From: Streptomyces sp. CGMCC 4.7035
GTDB taxonomy: Bacteria > Actinomycetota > Actinomycetes > Streptomycetales > Streptomycetaceae
Reading direction: 5' to 3'
Length of the DNA stretch: 64,000 nucleotides
NCBI RefSeq assembly: GCF_031583065.1
Contig: NZ_CP134053.1
Span: 4,092,001 to 4,156,000 of the forward strand
Position 1 is the first letter of the stretch. Every line of letters begins with the position of its first letter. The notes under the pieces are model-generated. The model made no database searches, was not told the origin of the DNA, and saw only the letters and a list, made by a program, of their open reading frames with translations. The position numbers and the translations under genes are program-made. Positions 53,970-63,123 of this stretch are shown here, piece after piece.

Positions 53970-54466
53970 AGCAGCCCCCGTACATAGGCGGCCTGTCCGG
54001 CGTGCTGAAGATCGTCGGACAGGACGCTGACCAGCCGTACGCCCAGGCTGACCGGCGGATCCCAGCGCTCGTCCACGATGCGCTCGAAGTCCTTGGCGGT
54101 CAGCCCGCGCACGAAGCCGAGCGTCTGCTCGTGCACGGCGTCGTAGTAGCCGGTGAGCAGCTCACCCGACTCCACCCGCACCTTGGCGACCTTTTGCGGA
54201 CTGTGGCCGTACCCCGTGTCCCGGCGGGGAAGATCGAGCCCGAAGCGCTTCTCCCAGCCCTGTGACAGCCAGACCTGATCGAGGTCGGCGGCATCGGCGA
54301 CGTGGTCGTCCTGCACTCGGGTCAGATGCCAGACGAGCCACGCGATGGAGTTGGTGTCCCCGGTGGGCCGGGCGTTGAGGTCGTCCGAACCCAGACCGTC
54401 GACGGCGGCATGGACTTCTTCCTGGATGCGGCTGTACGCGTCGATGAGGATGTCCTTGGCATGCAT
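53951..54466 (-). CDS. DinB/DUF664-like protein
   Basis: A 171-residue four-helix-bundle protein. [37 protein letters not shown] and [19 protein letters not shown] show the three helices with His residues that usually bind a metal in DinB and mycothiol-dependent enzymes. It could be a thiol-dependent S-transferase; this is inference from the family. ATG 54466 is chosen, with ATGCATGC making a second ATG 4 bases before in another frame. It overlaps the adenosine deaminase end by 19 bases in antisense. Confidence 0.84.
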   Translation of the reverse strand: MHAKDILIDAYSRIQEEVHAAVDGLGSDDLNARPTGDTNSIAWLVWHLTRVQDDHVADAADLDQVWLSQGWEKRFGLDLPRRDTGYGHSPQKVAKVRVESGELLTGYYDAVHEQTLGFVRGLTAKDFERIVDERWDPPVSLGVRLVSVLSDDLQHAGQAAYVRGLLQSAVA

Positions 54467-54516
54467 GCATCCACCATCGCGCATCGCGGCCGCGGACGTC
54501 GGGCAATCGCGTCCCG

Positions 54517-54634
54517 CCCGCCGGTCCTCAGGCCTCCCGCGCGCCGGTCCTCAGGCGTCCAGCCCGTGCGCCGGTGCTCAGGCCTCCCGCGCCGGACCTC
54601 GGGCGTCCCGCGCGCCGGACCTCAGGCGTCCCGG
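54517..54634. repeat. Five tandem GC-rich repeats between DinB-like and LysR genes
   Basis: About five units of 20-29 bases share the core GCCGG(T/A)(C/G)CTC(A/G)GGC(C/G)TCC. The last unit reaches into the final codons and stop of the LysR gene (54622). They may act as repeated terminator-like hairpins or be simple expansions. Confidence 0.65.
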
Positions 54635-55521
54635 GATCCGTCGCCCGTGCCCGCCCGGAGGAGGCTCATCAGCGCCCGGGCGGCCGGGCTGGTGGCCTCG
54701 TGCGGCGGCAGCATGGCCACCGTCTCGTACACGGCGGTGCCCTTGACGGGGAGCGAGACGAGGGTGGACGCCTCCCGCTTGTAGCCGTAGTGGCGCGGGA
54801 CGACGGCGATGCCGAGCCCCTCGTGGACCAGTTCCAGCAGGCTGTGCACGTCGCTGACCTCCAGTGTCACCGTCCGCTGGACACCCGCTTCCGCGAATGC
54901 CGCGTCGGTGGTGCGGCGCGGCCCCCAGTCGGGGTGGAAGTCGACGAACGCCTCGCCGCCCAGGTCCATGGGCTTGACCGGCCCGCCGCCGGCGAGCGGA
55001 TGCGACGGGTGACACAGGACGGTCATCGGCTCGCTCGTCAGCGGAACCGACCGCAACTGGTCGGTGTCCGCCTGGGTGCGCACCGCGAACGCCAGGTCCA
55101 GCCGGCCCGCCGCGACCTCCTCGGCCAGCGCGCCCGACCCCGCCTGCCGCAGCCGGATCTCCACGTCCGGATGCCGGCGCCGGAATCCCGCGAGCAGCCT
55201 GGCGACGTCCACCCCGGCGATGCACTGTTCGGTGCCCAGCGACAGGGTGCCGCGCAGCACGCCCTGGACCGCGGCCACCGCCTCGCGGGCCGCGCGCACC
55301 TGGGCGAGGATCCGTTCCGCCTCGGCCAGCAGGGCGCGGCCGGCCTCCGTGAGCGTGACGCTGCGGGTGGTGCGCACGAACAGCGGGGCCTGCAGCTCCC
55401 GCTCCAGGGCGCGGACCGAGGCGGACAGACCCGACTGCGACACCATCAGCCGTTCGGCTGCCCGGGTGAAGTGCCGGTCCTCGGCGACCGCGACGAAGTG
55501 CTGGAGATGGCGCAATTCCAT
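54622..55521 (-). CDS. LysR-family transcriptional regulator
   Basis: A 299-residue LTTR. The winged helix MELRHLQHFVAVAEDRHFTRAAERLMVSQSGLSASVRALERELQAPLFVRTTR is canonical, followed by a linker helix and a periplasmic-binding-protein-like effector domain (LSLGTEQCIAGVDVARLL). ATG 55521. It is divergent from the aldo/keto reductase at 55630, which is its likely target. A short palindrome lies between them, right at its own start. The C-terminal codons run into a tandem repeat. Confidence 0.92.
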   Translation of the reverse strand: MELRHLQHFVAVAEDRHFTRAAERLMVSQSGLSASVRALERELQAPLFVRTTRSVTLTEAGRALLAEAERILAQVRAAREAVAAVQGVLRGTLSLGTEQCIAGVDVARLLAGFRRRHPDVEIRLRQAGSGALAEEVAAGRLDLAFAVRTQADTDQLRSVPLTSEPMTVLCHPSHPLAGGGPVKPMDLGGEAFVDFHPDWGPRRTTDAAFAEAGVQRTVTLEVSDVHSLLELVHEGLGIAVVPRHYGYKREASTLVSLPVKGTAVYETVAMLPPHEATSPAARALMSLLRAGTGDGSRDA

Positions 55522-55529
55522 GATTGAGA

Positions 55530-55541
55530 AGCGTAGACGCT
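55530..55541. promoter_or_regulatory. Palindrome in the LysR/AKR divergent region
   Basis: AGCGT and ACGCT arms with a 2-base spacer, 9 bases from the lysR start and 89 bases before the reductase. It could be part of the LTTR site, but it is short and lacks a T-N11-A pattern. Confidence 0.35.
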
Positions 55542-55629
55542 GAATCCCATCCGATTCCTCTGTTGGACCGCTGCTGGACGGGCAGGCGAGAGTGGACCGC
55601 GTCGACCTGAAAAACCACTCCTGGAGTGC

Positions 55630-56622
55630 ATGTTGTACACGGCAGATCCCGCTCGCTACGAGGCCATGCCCTACCGCCGCACCGGACGCAGCGGCCTGAA
55701 GCTCCCCGCGCTGTCGCTGGGCCTGTGGCACAACTTCGGCCCCGACCGGCCGGTGGAGACCCAGCGGCAGATCCTGCGCCGTGCCTTCGACCTCGGCGTC
55801 ACGCACTTCGACCTGGCCAACAACTACGGCCCGCCGCCCGGCGCCGCCGAGTCCGCCTTCGGCGAGGCCCTGAAGGAAGATTTCGCGCCCTACCGTGATG
55901 AACTGGTCATCTCGACCAAGGCGGGGTATCTCATGTGGCCGGGCCCGTACGGCGAGTGGGGCTCCCGCAAGTACCTGATGTCCTCGCTCGACCAGAGCCT
56001 GAAGCGCATGGGCCTGGACTACGTCGACATCTTCTACTCGCACCGCCCCGACCCGGAGACTCCGCTGGAGGAGACGATGGGCGCGCTGCACTCGGCGGTC
56101 CAGCAGGGCAAGGCGCTCTATGTCGGCGTCTCCAACTACTCGCCGGAGCAGACCCGCGAGGCGGCCCGTATCCTCGGCGAGCTGGGCACCCCGCTGCTGA
56201 TCCACCAGCCGCGCTACTCGATGCTCGACCGCCGCCCGGAGAACGGCCTCCTGGACACCCTGGACGAGCTCCAGGTCGGCTCCATCGTCTTCTCCCCGCT
56301 GGAGCAGGGCCTGTTGACCGCCCGCTACCTCGACGGGATCCCGGAGGGCTCGCGGGCCGCGAGCGACAGCCCGTTCCTCAGCACCGACGCGGTCACCGGG
56401 GACCTGGTGAGGCGGCTGCGCGAACTCGACGACATCGCCAAGTCCCGCGGCCAGTCGCTGGCCCAGATGGCCCTCGCCTGGGTGCTGCGCGGCGGCCGGG
56501 TGACCTCGGCCCTGCTCGGCGCGAGCAGCCCGCAGCAGGTGGAGGACAGCGTCGCGGCGATCCGCAACCTGGACTTCGACGCGGACGAACTGGCACGCAT
56601 CGACGCGGTCATCAAGCCGTAA
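55630..56622 (+). CDS. Aldo/keto reductase (YghZ/Kv-beta-like)
   Basis: A 330-residue AKR of the glyceraldehyde-3-phosphate reductase-like branch. YRRTGRSGLKLPALSLGLWHNFG, FDLGVTHFDLANNYGPPPGAAESAFGEAL (Asp and Tyr), VISTKAGYLMWPGPYGEWGSRKYL (Lys) and DIFYSHRPDPETPLEETM (His) carry all four catalytic residues. ATG 55630 has GGAG seven bases upstream. It is divergent from a LysR gene, its probable regulator. It should reduce aldehydes such as methylglyoxal or L-glyceraldehyde-3-phosphate; this is from the family. Confidence 0.9.
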   Translation: MLYTADPARYEAMPYRRTGRSGLKLPALSLGLWHNFGPDRPVETQRQILRRAFDLGVTHFDLANNYGPPPGAAESAFGEALKEDFAPYRDELVISTKAGYLMWPGPYGEWGSRKYLMSSLDQSLKRMGLDYVDIFYSHRPDPETPLEETMGALHSAVQQGKALYVGVSNYSPEQTREAARILGELGTPLLIHQPRYSMLDRRPENGLLDTLDELQVGSIVFSPLEQGLLTARYLDGIPEGSRAASDSPFLSTDAVTGDLVRRLRELDDIAKSRGQSLAQMALAWVLRGGRVTSALLGASSPQQVEDSVAAIRNLDFDADELARIDAVIKP

Positions 56623-56626
56623 GGCG

Positions 56627-57116
56627 TCAGCGCACCTCCCAGAGGCGGGCGGCCGCCTCCGGGTCGACCGCGTACGGCAGTACACCGGCCGTCTCCGCCC
56701 CGGCGCGCCAGGCCGCTTCCTCCACCACGAGCGGGCCGATGTCGCAGTTCTCGCAGTAGACCCCGCCCAGCCCGTCGAGCCGCGGGCCGGGCGCGCACCA
56801 GACGCTGGTGGCCGCTCCCTGCGGAACCGCATTGAGCAGGCGGGCGGGGTCCCGTACGGGGTGGCCCTCCTCGTCGACGGCACCGGCCGCCCGGATGACG
56901 TCGTCGGTGACGTGCTCGGCGAGACCGGTGTCGATGATGGTGCCCGGGTGTACGGCGAAGGCCCGCACGCCGTCCGCCCGGCCGCGTCGGTCCAGCTCGA
57001 CCGGGAAGAGGGCGTTCGCGGTCTTGGGCTGGCCGTAGGCGGCGAAGGGATCGTACGGCCGCTGCTCGAAGTGCAGGTCGTCGAAGACGACGGGGGAGAA
57101 GCGGAAGCCCCGGGAG
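56627..57116 (-). pseudogene. SDR oxidoreductase, 5' half missing
   Basis: The sequence from GFRFSPVVFDDLHFEQRPYDPF to the stop at 56627 is the C-terminal half (about 163 residues) of a short-chain dehydrogenase. It includes YGQPKTANALFPVEL with catalytic Tyr and Lys, and VHPGTIIDTGL. The Rossmann half with the cofactor-binding GxxxGxG is absent. At about 57116 homology stops, and the opposite strand begins a truncated AraC gene. It therefore cannot work as an SDR. The reading itself has no frameshift, so loss of the 5' end looks like the main lesion. Confidence 0.75.
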
Positions 57117-57124
57117 GGCACCGC

Positions 57125-57606
57125 GAGGGGAGACGACGGCGGGCCGGGCCGGCTCCGGGTTCGCCTCGGACCGGCCCGCCCAGCTCCTGTTCGTCCAGGT
57201 GCTGCGGGTCTGCCTCGACGACGCCGGTGTCCTGCCCGCCGGCTGGCTGCGCGCCCTGGCCGACGAGTGGCTCGCCCCCGCTGCGCCTGATGCACGGCGA
57301 TCCTCGCGCCCCTGGCAGCTGGAGGAACTTGCCGGGGCCTCCGCCATGTCTCCCGGACCGCCTTCGCGCTGCGCTTCGTGGACGCGGCCGGCGTGCCGCC
57401 CCCGACATATCTCCTGAACTGGCGGATGAGCCCGGCCGTACGCCCCCTGCGTGCGGAGGAGACACGCAGAGGCGACACCCGTGGCGGCCGTCGCCCGGTC
57501 CATCGGCTACGGCTCGGAGAGCGCCTTCAGCAACGCCTTCAAGCGCACGGTCGGCGTCGCCCCCAGGCGCTACCGGATCGCGGCGCGGGCAGCGGTCGCG
57601 TACTGA
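57125..57606 (+). pseudogene. AraC-family regulator remnant with several frameshifts
   Basis: Pieces of a cupin-AraC regulator lie in order in different frames. QLLFVQVLRVCLDDAGVLPAGWLRALADEWLAPA is near 57179-57281, LRLMHGDPRAP follows in a second frame, then DAAGVPPPTYLLNWRM (near 57381) in a third, and TPVAAVARSIGYGSESAFSNAF (from 57475) to a stop at 57606. The last piece is the second HTH of the AraC domain. The N-terminal cupin part is missing. It is head-to-head with the truncated SDR; a pair like this is normally a regulator and its target. Confidence 0.72.
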
Positions 57607-57818
57607 GCCTCTCCGCGACCGGCAGAGACGGGAATCGGCTGGGAGGGCGCCCGACCATCAGCCACCCCGAGTACCCCCGCATTCCTTACCCAATCGCCCT
57701 GATCCGGCGGGCGGTCCTGCGGTTGTGCCGCCCCCCGAAGGGGCGAAGACTGGGCAGGTACGGGCAATCGACAACGGTGGGTGACGCGGCCGTGTGCCCG
57801 CCGGACGGGTGGTCAATC

Positions 57819-60356
57819 GTGACGATCTCGCCCTTCGGGTCAGACGACCCGTTCTCCGAACTGTTCAACCGTTTCTTCGGCATGAGCCCGGCCACGTCGC
57901 CACCGGCCGTGCAACGTGTCCCCATCGGACGTCTCCTCAGCGACTCCTCGCACGACCTGCTCGCCGCCGCCGGCGGACGGGCCGCGGAGGACGGATCCGA
58001 TCTTGACGCCGTGCACCTGCTGTGGGCCGCCACCCAGGTGCCGGCCGCGCGCCAGGTGCTGGAGCAGGCCGGCGCGGACCCGGACCAGCTCGCCACCGAC
58101 CTGCGGGAATCGCTGCCCTCCGGGACCGGCGACGGGGAGCCCGCCCTCACCCCTGCGGCCAAACGCGCCCTGCTCTCCGCCCACGCCCGCTCCCAGGCGG
58201 CCGGTGCCTCGTACATCGGCCCGGAGCACATCCTGTCCGCGCTGCTCGACGATCCGCGCTCCCCGCTCGCCCGGACCCTCAGGACCGAGGGCGCCTCGCC
58301 GGGCGCGCTCGGCGGGGCCGGGGCCGGCCGGGAAGGGCGCGCGGCAGGCGGGCACCCCGACACCCCGACGCTCGACGAGTACGGGCGCGACCTGACCGAC
58401 GAGGCCCGCAGCGGACGTCTCGACCCCGTGGTCGGGCGGGCCGCCGAGATCGAACAGACCATCGAGGTCCTCTCCCGCCGGACCAAGAACAACCCGGTGC
58501 TCATCGGCGACCCCGGCGTCGGCAAGACCGCGATCGTCGAGGGGCTGGCCCAGCGCATCGTCGGCGAAGAGGTCCCCAAGGCGCTGCGGAACCGTCGTGT
58601 GGTCGCCCTCGACATGGCCGGCCTCGTCGCCGGGGCCCAGTACCGGGGCCAGTTCGAGGAACGGCTGAAGAAGGTCGTCGACGAGGTCACCAGGGCCGAG
58701 AAGGGCATCGTCCTCTTCATCGACGAGCTGCACACGGTCGTCGGCGCGGGCGCCACCGGAGAGGGGTCCATGGACGCCGGCAACATCCTCAAGCCCGCGC
58801 TCGCCCGCGGCGACCTCAGTGTCGTCGGCGCCACCACGATCGACGAGTACCGCAAATACATCGAGAAGGACGCCGCGCTGGAACGCCGGTTCCAGCCGGT
58901 CATGGTGCCCGAGCCCTCCGTGGAGGAGACGATCGAGATCCTGCGCGGGCTGCGCGACTCGTACGAGGCCCATCACCAAGTCCGCTACACGGATGAGGCG
59001 TTGGACGCCGCGGCAGCCCTCTCCGACCGCTATATCAGCGACCGGTTCCTGCCCGACAAGGCCATCGACCTCATGGACCAGGCCGGAGCCCGGGTCGGAC
59101 TGCGCAGTGTGGGCGGCCCCACCGAGGCCGCGGAGCTGGAGGACCGTCTCACCCGCCTGCGCCGCGAGAAGGACGAGGCCGTCAGCACCGAGGACTTCGA
59201 GCGCGCGGCCGAACTCAAGCGCCGGACGGCCGAGTTGGAGGAGCGGCTGGGCTCGCTCGGCGAGGGCGGGGCACCGACGCCCTCCGTCACGCCCGAGGAC
59301 ATCGCCGAGGTGCTCTCCGCACGCACCGGCATCCCGGTCTCCCAGCTGACCGAGACCGAGCGCGACCGGCTGTTGAAGCTGGAGGAGGTCCTGCACCAGC
59401 GTGTCATCGGCCAGGACCAGGCGGTCACCGCGGTGGCCCAGGCCGTGCGCCGCGGCCGGGCCGGCATGGGCGACCCCGACCGGCCGACCGGCAGCTTCCT
59501 CTTCCTCGGCCCCACCGGCGTCGGCAAGACCGAACTCGCCAAGGCCCTTGCGGAACTGCTCTTCGGCGACCCCGACCGCATGGTCCGCTTCGACATGAGC
59601 GAGTTCCAGGAGAAGCACACCGTCTCCCGGCTGATCGGCTCCCCGCCCGGCTATGTCGGCTACGAGGAGGCCGGCCAGCTCACCGAGGCGGTGCGCCGCA
59701 AGCCGTACAGCGTCGTGCTGTTCGACGAGGTGGAGAAGGCCCACCGGGACGTGTTCAACCTGCTGCTACAGGTACTGGACGACGGACGGCTGACCGACGC
59801 CCAGGGGCGCACGGTCGACTTCCGCAACACCGTTGTCATCATGACCAGCAACATCGCCTCGAAGCACATCCTCGACCACCACGGCGATATCGCGGAGATC
59901 AAGGACGACCTGATGGCGGAGCTCCAGGCGCACTTCCGCCCCGAGTTCCTCAACCGGATCGACGAGGTCATCGTCTTCCACGCGCTGGGCCGCGAGGACC
60001 TGGTGCGGATCGTCGACCTGCTCCTGGAGCACAGCCGGCGGCGGCTGCACGCCCAGCAGATCGGTCTGGAGGTCACGGAGGCGGCCAAGAAGTGGCTGGC
60101 CGAGCGCGGCTACCAGCCGGAGTTCGGGGCCCGCCCGCTGCGCCGCACCATCCAGTCCGAACTCGACAACCGGCTGTCGAACATGCTGCTCGACGGCACG
60201 CTCAACCCCGGTGACACGGTGGTCGCGGACGTCGTGGACGACGAGCTGGTGCTGCGCCTCAAGGAGAAGACGCCGGCGCAGGAGAAGGCGGTGACGCCGG
60301 GCAGCCCGGAGGATGACGGAGAGGAACCCCCGAGCTGGCCCGGCCCGATCTCCTAG
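57819..60356 (+). CDS. Clp/Hsp100-family AAA+ ATPase (ClpC-like, no clear ClpP loop)
   Basis: An 845-residue double-AAA+ unfoldase. It begins [21 protein letters not shown] at GTG 57819. The Clp-N double repeat (about 30-165) is followed by AAA-1 with Walker A GDPGVGKT and Walker B VLFIDE, then a short UVR-type segment ([22 protein letters not shown]), and AAA-2 with Walker A GPTGVGKT and LFDEVEKAH. The long coiled-coil of ClpB is absent, so it looks like ClpC. However, the AAA-2 loop that carries LGF/IGF in ClpC/ClpA reads [19 protein letters not shown], with no such tripeptide. It may work without ClpP. The ribosome site is weak. Confidence 0.9.
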   Translation: MTISPFGSDDPFSELFNRFFGMSPATSPPAVQRVPIGRLLSDSSHDLLAAAGGRAAEDGSDLDAVHLLWAATQVPAARQVLEQAGADPDQLATDLRESLPSGTGDGEPALTPAAKRALLSAHARSQAAGASYIGPEHILSALLDDPRSPLARTLRTEGASPGALGGAGAGREGRAAGGHPDTPTLDEYGRDLTDEARSGRLDPVVGRAAEIEQTIEVLSRRTKNNPVLIGDPGVGKTAIVEGLAQRIVGEEVPKALRNRRVVALDMAGLVAGAQYRGQFEERLKKVVDEVTRAEKGIVLFIDELHTVVGAGATGEGSMDAGNILKPALARGDLSVVGATTIDEYRKYIEKDAALERRFQPVMVPEPSVEETIEILRGLRDSYEAHHQVRYTDEALDAAAALSDRYISDRFLPDKAIDLMDQAGARVGLRSVGGPTEAAELEDRLTRLRREKDEAVSTEDFERAAELKRRTAELEERLGSLGEGGAPTPSVTPEDIAEVLSARTGIPVSQLTETERDRLLKLEEVLHQRVIGQDQAVTAVAQAVRRGRAGMGDPDRPTGSFLFLGPTGVGKTELAKALAELLFGDPDRMVRFDMSEFQEKHTVSRLIGSPPGYVGYEEAGQLTEAVRRKPYSVVLFDEVEKAHRDVFNLLLQVLDDGRLTDAQGRTVDFRNTVVIMTSNIASKHILDHHGDIAEIKDDLMAELQAHFRPEFLNRIDEVIVFHALGREDLVRIVDLLLEHSRRRLHAQQIGLEVTEAAKKWLAERGYQPEFGARPLRRTIQSELDNRLSNMLLDGTLNPGDTVVADVVDDELVLRLKEKTPAQEKAVTPGSPEDDGEEPPSWPGPIS

Positions 60357-60372
60357 GGTGCCCGGTCCTAGG
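60352..60372. terminator. Mirrored CCTAGG at convergent stops
   Basis: CCTAGG occurs at 60352-60357 and 60367-60372 with 9 bases between, able to pair as a short hairpin. Each copy includes the stop codon of one of the two convergent genes. The stem is only 6 bases, so terminator strength is doubtful. Confidence 0.35.
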
Positions 60373-60754
60373 CCGCGCCCGCCGGGACGCGGTCCAGGAA
60401 GCCGTGGACGCCGCTGATGCGCCCGTCGTCGTCGAGGACGATCACATCGAAGCCGGCGACGGGCGCCGAGCCGTCCGCGTCGTTCACCAGCTCCCAGCCG
60501 AAGCGGGCGATGTCGTGGTGCCCCTCGACGGCACCCGAGAGCCGGAAGGAGAAGCCCGGGAACTGGCTCTGCGCTCCCGCGATCACGGCCGCGATCTGCT
60601 CGTGCCCGCTGACATCGGCCAGCGGATCGGTGTAGCTTCCGTCCGCGGTCCAGGCGGCGGCGACCGCCTTGGCCAGTGCCTGGGGGTCACTCGCGTTCCA
60701 CGCCTCGAAGTAGCGGGCGACGGCGGACTCGTAACGGTGGTTGTCTGCGGACAT
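60368..60754 (-). CDS. SnoaL-like/NTF2-fold protein
   Basis: A 128-residue NTF2-fold protein. AVARYFEAWNASDPQALAKAVAAAW, ADGSYTDPLADVSGHEQIAAVIAGAQSQFPGFSFRLSG and a beta-sheet end HDIARFGWELVNDADG are typical of SnoaL-like cyclase/isomerase relatives. Members bind small hydrophobic molecules; without a neighbour clue the role is open. ATG 60754. It converges with the Clp gene with 11 bases between stops. Confidence 0.85.
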   Translation of the reverse strand: MSADNHRYESAVARYFEAWNASDPQALAKAVAAAWTADGSYTDPLADVSGHEQIAAVIAGAQSQFPGFSFRLSGAVEGHHDIARFGWELVNDADGSAPVAGFDVIVLDDDGRISGVHGFLDRVPAGAA

Positions 60755-60902
60755 GGCGGATCAGCCTCCATCGAAGGGTATGCGCTGGTCAGAAGCCGGA
60801 TCCCGGGGCTTGGTGCCCGTCGGCAGCCGACACCGCAACCATGCCCGGCCACGCCCGGGGGCGTCGATTACATCCGGGGTAAGGGCGCCGTGCGCGACGG
60901 GT

Positions 60903-61002
60903 GGCGAGGAGCGCGGTGATGGGGCGTGGCGCGGAGTGCGGCGAGGGGCGCGGTGAGGGGGCGTGACGCGGAGGCGCGGCGAGGGCGGTGAGGAGGCGTG
61001 GC
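60903..61002. repeat. Three tandem repeats of about 37 bases
   Basis: Copies at 60903-60935, 60940-60972 and 60978-61002 (the third shortened) share GGCGAGG(A/G)GCGCGGTGA and GGGGCGTG(G/A)CGCGGA. Spacing is 37-38 bases. They fill the gene-free stretch upstream of 61221. No coding function is seen; the period is too short and purine-rich to be CRISPR. Confidence 0.65.
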
Positions 61003-61058
61003 CCGTTTCGGCCATACGCGGTGGTGAATATGCCAGAAGACTGGCTGAAATGGCGTGG

Positions 61059-61116
61059 TGACAGAGTGTCAGGAGTGGCGATACTCGAATGACAGGGTGA
61101 TTCGGTCACGACCGAA
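61059..61116. promoter_or_regulatory. Two palindromes upstream of the 61221 gene
   Basis: TGACA-GAG-TGTCA (61059-61071) and TTCGGT-CACG-ACCGAA (61101-61116) are perfect inverted repeats about 100-160 bases upstream of a gene of unknown function. They are possible operators; no regulator is adjacent. Confidence 0.45.
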
Positions 61117-61220
61117 ATGCTCCACCGTGTGCCGCGTCCGGATCGCCCACGTGCACAGCGAGCGAATGCAAGGCACCACGGGGCCGACCAGGTCCCGAGC
61201 ACCGCACTGGGGGAGCGATC

Positions 61221-61631
61221 GTGCACGACGAATTCCTGTGCCATGTGACGGCATACGGCATCTGCGGCGGTCAGCGTATCGGTGTGCCCTTAGGAACCTA
61301 TCGCGCGCCCACCCTCGCCCTCGCCCTGTGGTGGATGCGCGACCGCGCCTCCTGGATCGCCGAACGGCTCGACCCGCACCCGGACAACCCGCTCTTCCCG
61401 CCGAACTCCATCGCCCCCGTGGCCGACACCGTCCCCGACGTGCCCGGTGTCCTGCGTGCCTGGTGCGGCGACGCCGGACAACAGGAACTGGTCGCCGACG
61501 AGTTGGCCGCCGGACGGCTGGTGCGCATCGCCATCAGCGACGACACCACCGAGTACGAACTGCTCGCGGAGTCCGTGGACGCGCTGCGGATGCAGCGGTT
61601 CGGCCACGCGCTCTCCACCCCGGCCGCCTGA
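61221..61631 (+). CDS. Hypothetical protein
   Basis: A 136-residue acidic protein, unrecognised. MHDEFLCHVTAYGICGGQRIGVPLGTYRAPTLALALWWMRDRASWIAERL shows a mixed strand-helix pattern, and AAGRLVRIAISDDTTEYELLAESVDALRMQRFGHAL ends it. No signal peptide or TM segment is present. GTG 61221 follows GGGGGAGC. It is convergent with the streptophobe gene. Codon use is normal, so it is likely real. The two palindromes upstream suggest regulation. Confidence 0.7.
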   Translation: MHDEFLCHVTAYGICGGQRIGVPLGTYRAPTLALALWWMRDRASWIAERLDPHPDNPLFPPNSIAPVADTVPDVPGVLRAWCGDAGQQELVADELAAGRLVRIAISDDTTEYELLAESVDALRMQRFGHALSTPAA

Positions 61632-61682
61632 CCGCTCCGCCGCCCACGGCCGGCCCGACCTGCGGGAGTTCGACGACAGGAC

Positions 61683-62969
61683 CTAGGGGACCTTGCCCCG
61701 TCGGCGCACCCCCTTGGCGAGCAGCCCGCCGGCGAACCCGGTGACCAGCCCCCACACCGCGGCCAACCCGAGCGCGGTCCACACCTGTGGCTTCAGGAAC
61801 AGCACGCCGGACAGTCCGCCGCCCAGGTCGCCGATGCCGATCAGCGACAGACCGTAGTGTGCCGAGATCCGGCAGACCAGACAGATCATGAGCACCGTCA
61901 GCACCAACCCCGCCGCCATGCGCACGGCGTGCTGCCACGGCCGCATACGGGCCGGAGAGCGCGCCGCCATCACGAACGCGGCGGCGAGGACCAATACGGC
62001 GTCCACGACCACGAGCCACCACACCCGGCCGTCGTGAGCGGCGAGCGTGCGCAGATTGAGCGTCGAGATGTCCGGGGTGCGCAGCACCTCGTCGAGCAGA
62101 TGCGGTACGGGCAGCCCGAAGGGCCCGTCCACGCGGCCATGCCAGGTGGCGCCCAGACCGAGGGTGAACACCGGCCACACCAGGTTGGGCAGCCCCAGCA
62201 GGACCACCGCCAACGTCTCGGCGGGGTGCCCGCGGGTGGCGGCCACCACCAGCGCGATGACGACGCCGAGGGCGACGTACGCGAGAAGCAGGGCCACCAT
62301 GGCGTACGCGACGGGGCGGACCGACTCCTGGAAGCGCAGCAACCCTGCCGGGAGCGGGGCCCCGCGCGACACCAGCAGGGCGAGGACCAGCACACCCGCC
62401 AGCCACAGCAGTCCGAACAGCACGGTGGGCGGCAGGTCCGTCGTGTAGCCGATCTTCGGTTCGACGCCGAACAGGCGGCCGATGTCGCCGATGGTTTCGT
62501 CGCCCAGCGGGACCGGGAAGGTCTGGCGGGCCGCGAGCGCGAGCCCGACGAGCGCCAGCAGCCACAGGACGGCGATCCGGGCCGCCCAGCCCGCCAGTTC
62601 GGGCGCGCCGGCGACGGCCCGATGCCGCAGCGGGCGAAGGAACCCCGCGGCGATCGCCAGCGCCCCGGCGAGCGCCACCGACAGCGGCATCACCGTCAGT
62701 CCCGCCCGCGTGCCGGCGAGCTCGCCTGCGTCGCCCGCCAGCTTCACGGTGCCGCCGACCGCCACGACGACCGTGGCCACGACCACCCGGGGGAAGCCGT
62801 TGTCGGGGATGCCGGTTCCGCCCGCCGCCCACAGTCCGAGCGCGGCGCACACACCCATGACGATCAGCCCGGCCAGCACCGTCACGGCGGCCTGGACCCA
62901 GCCGTGCGGGGCGATGGGCGGGCCGCCGGTGCGGGCGACGGCCTGGTCGGACGAGGTCGGGGCGCTCAC
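61683..62969 (-). CDS. Streptophobe-type integral membrane protein
   Basis: A 428-residue membrane protein with about ten hydrophobic helices, separated by Pro/Gly-rich loops. It matches what is called the streptophobe family, restricted to Streptomyces and near relatives; the function is unknown. GWVQAAVTVLAGLIVMGVCAALGLWAAGG opens the first helix. The loop with FPVPLGDETIGDIGRLFGVEPKIGYTTDLPP is conserved-looking and probably extracellular. The C-terminus is basic (KGVRRRGKVP), which suggests it is inside. GTG 62969 is the start. Confidence 0.8.
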   Translation of the reverse strand: MSAPTSSDQAVARTGGPPIAPHGWVQAAVTVLAGLIVMGVCAALGLWAAGGTGIPDNGFPRVVVATVVVAVGGTVKLAGDAGELAGTRAGLTVMPLSVALAGALAIAAGFLRPLRHRAVAGAPELAGWAARIAVLWLLALVGLALAARQTFPVPLGDETIGDIGRLFGVEPKIGYTTDLPPTVLFGLLWLAGVLVLALLVSRGAPLPAGLLRFQESVRPVAYAMVALLLAYVALGVVIALVVAATRGHPAETLAVVLLGLPNLVWPVFTLGLGATWHGRVDGPFGLPVPHLLDEVLRTPDISTLNLRTLAAHDGRVWWLVVVDAVLVLAAAFVMAARSPARMRPWQHAVRMAAGLVLTVLMICLVCRISAHYGLSLIGIGDLGGGLSGVLFLKPQVWTALGLAAVWGLVTGFAGGLLAKGVRRRGKVP

Positions 62970-63123
62970 GCTGCCACGCTAAGCAGCCCTCCCGCACTCC
63001 GCCCGCCGGGTGGGCCGACCGCGTCGGGAGGTGACCTTCCGCCACCACCTCGGCCGCGCGGAATTCACCCAGGGCGGAATGCCGCTCCCTTCCCGTGGCG
63101 CCCCGGATCCCTAGGCTGAAGGA

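Noticed and set aside
57378..57818. Longer N-terminus for the Clp ATPase
   Set aside because: The frame is open to 57378 only because it includes an AraC remnant and non-coding sequence; normal Clp-N text begins at GTG 57819.
60903..61002. CRISPR array
   Set aside because: Repeats are imperfect, nearly contiguous without spacers, and no cas gene is near.
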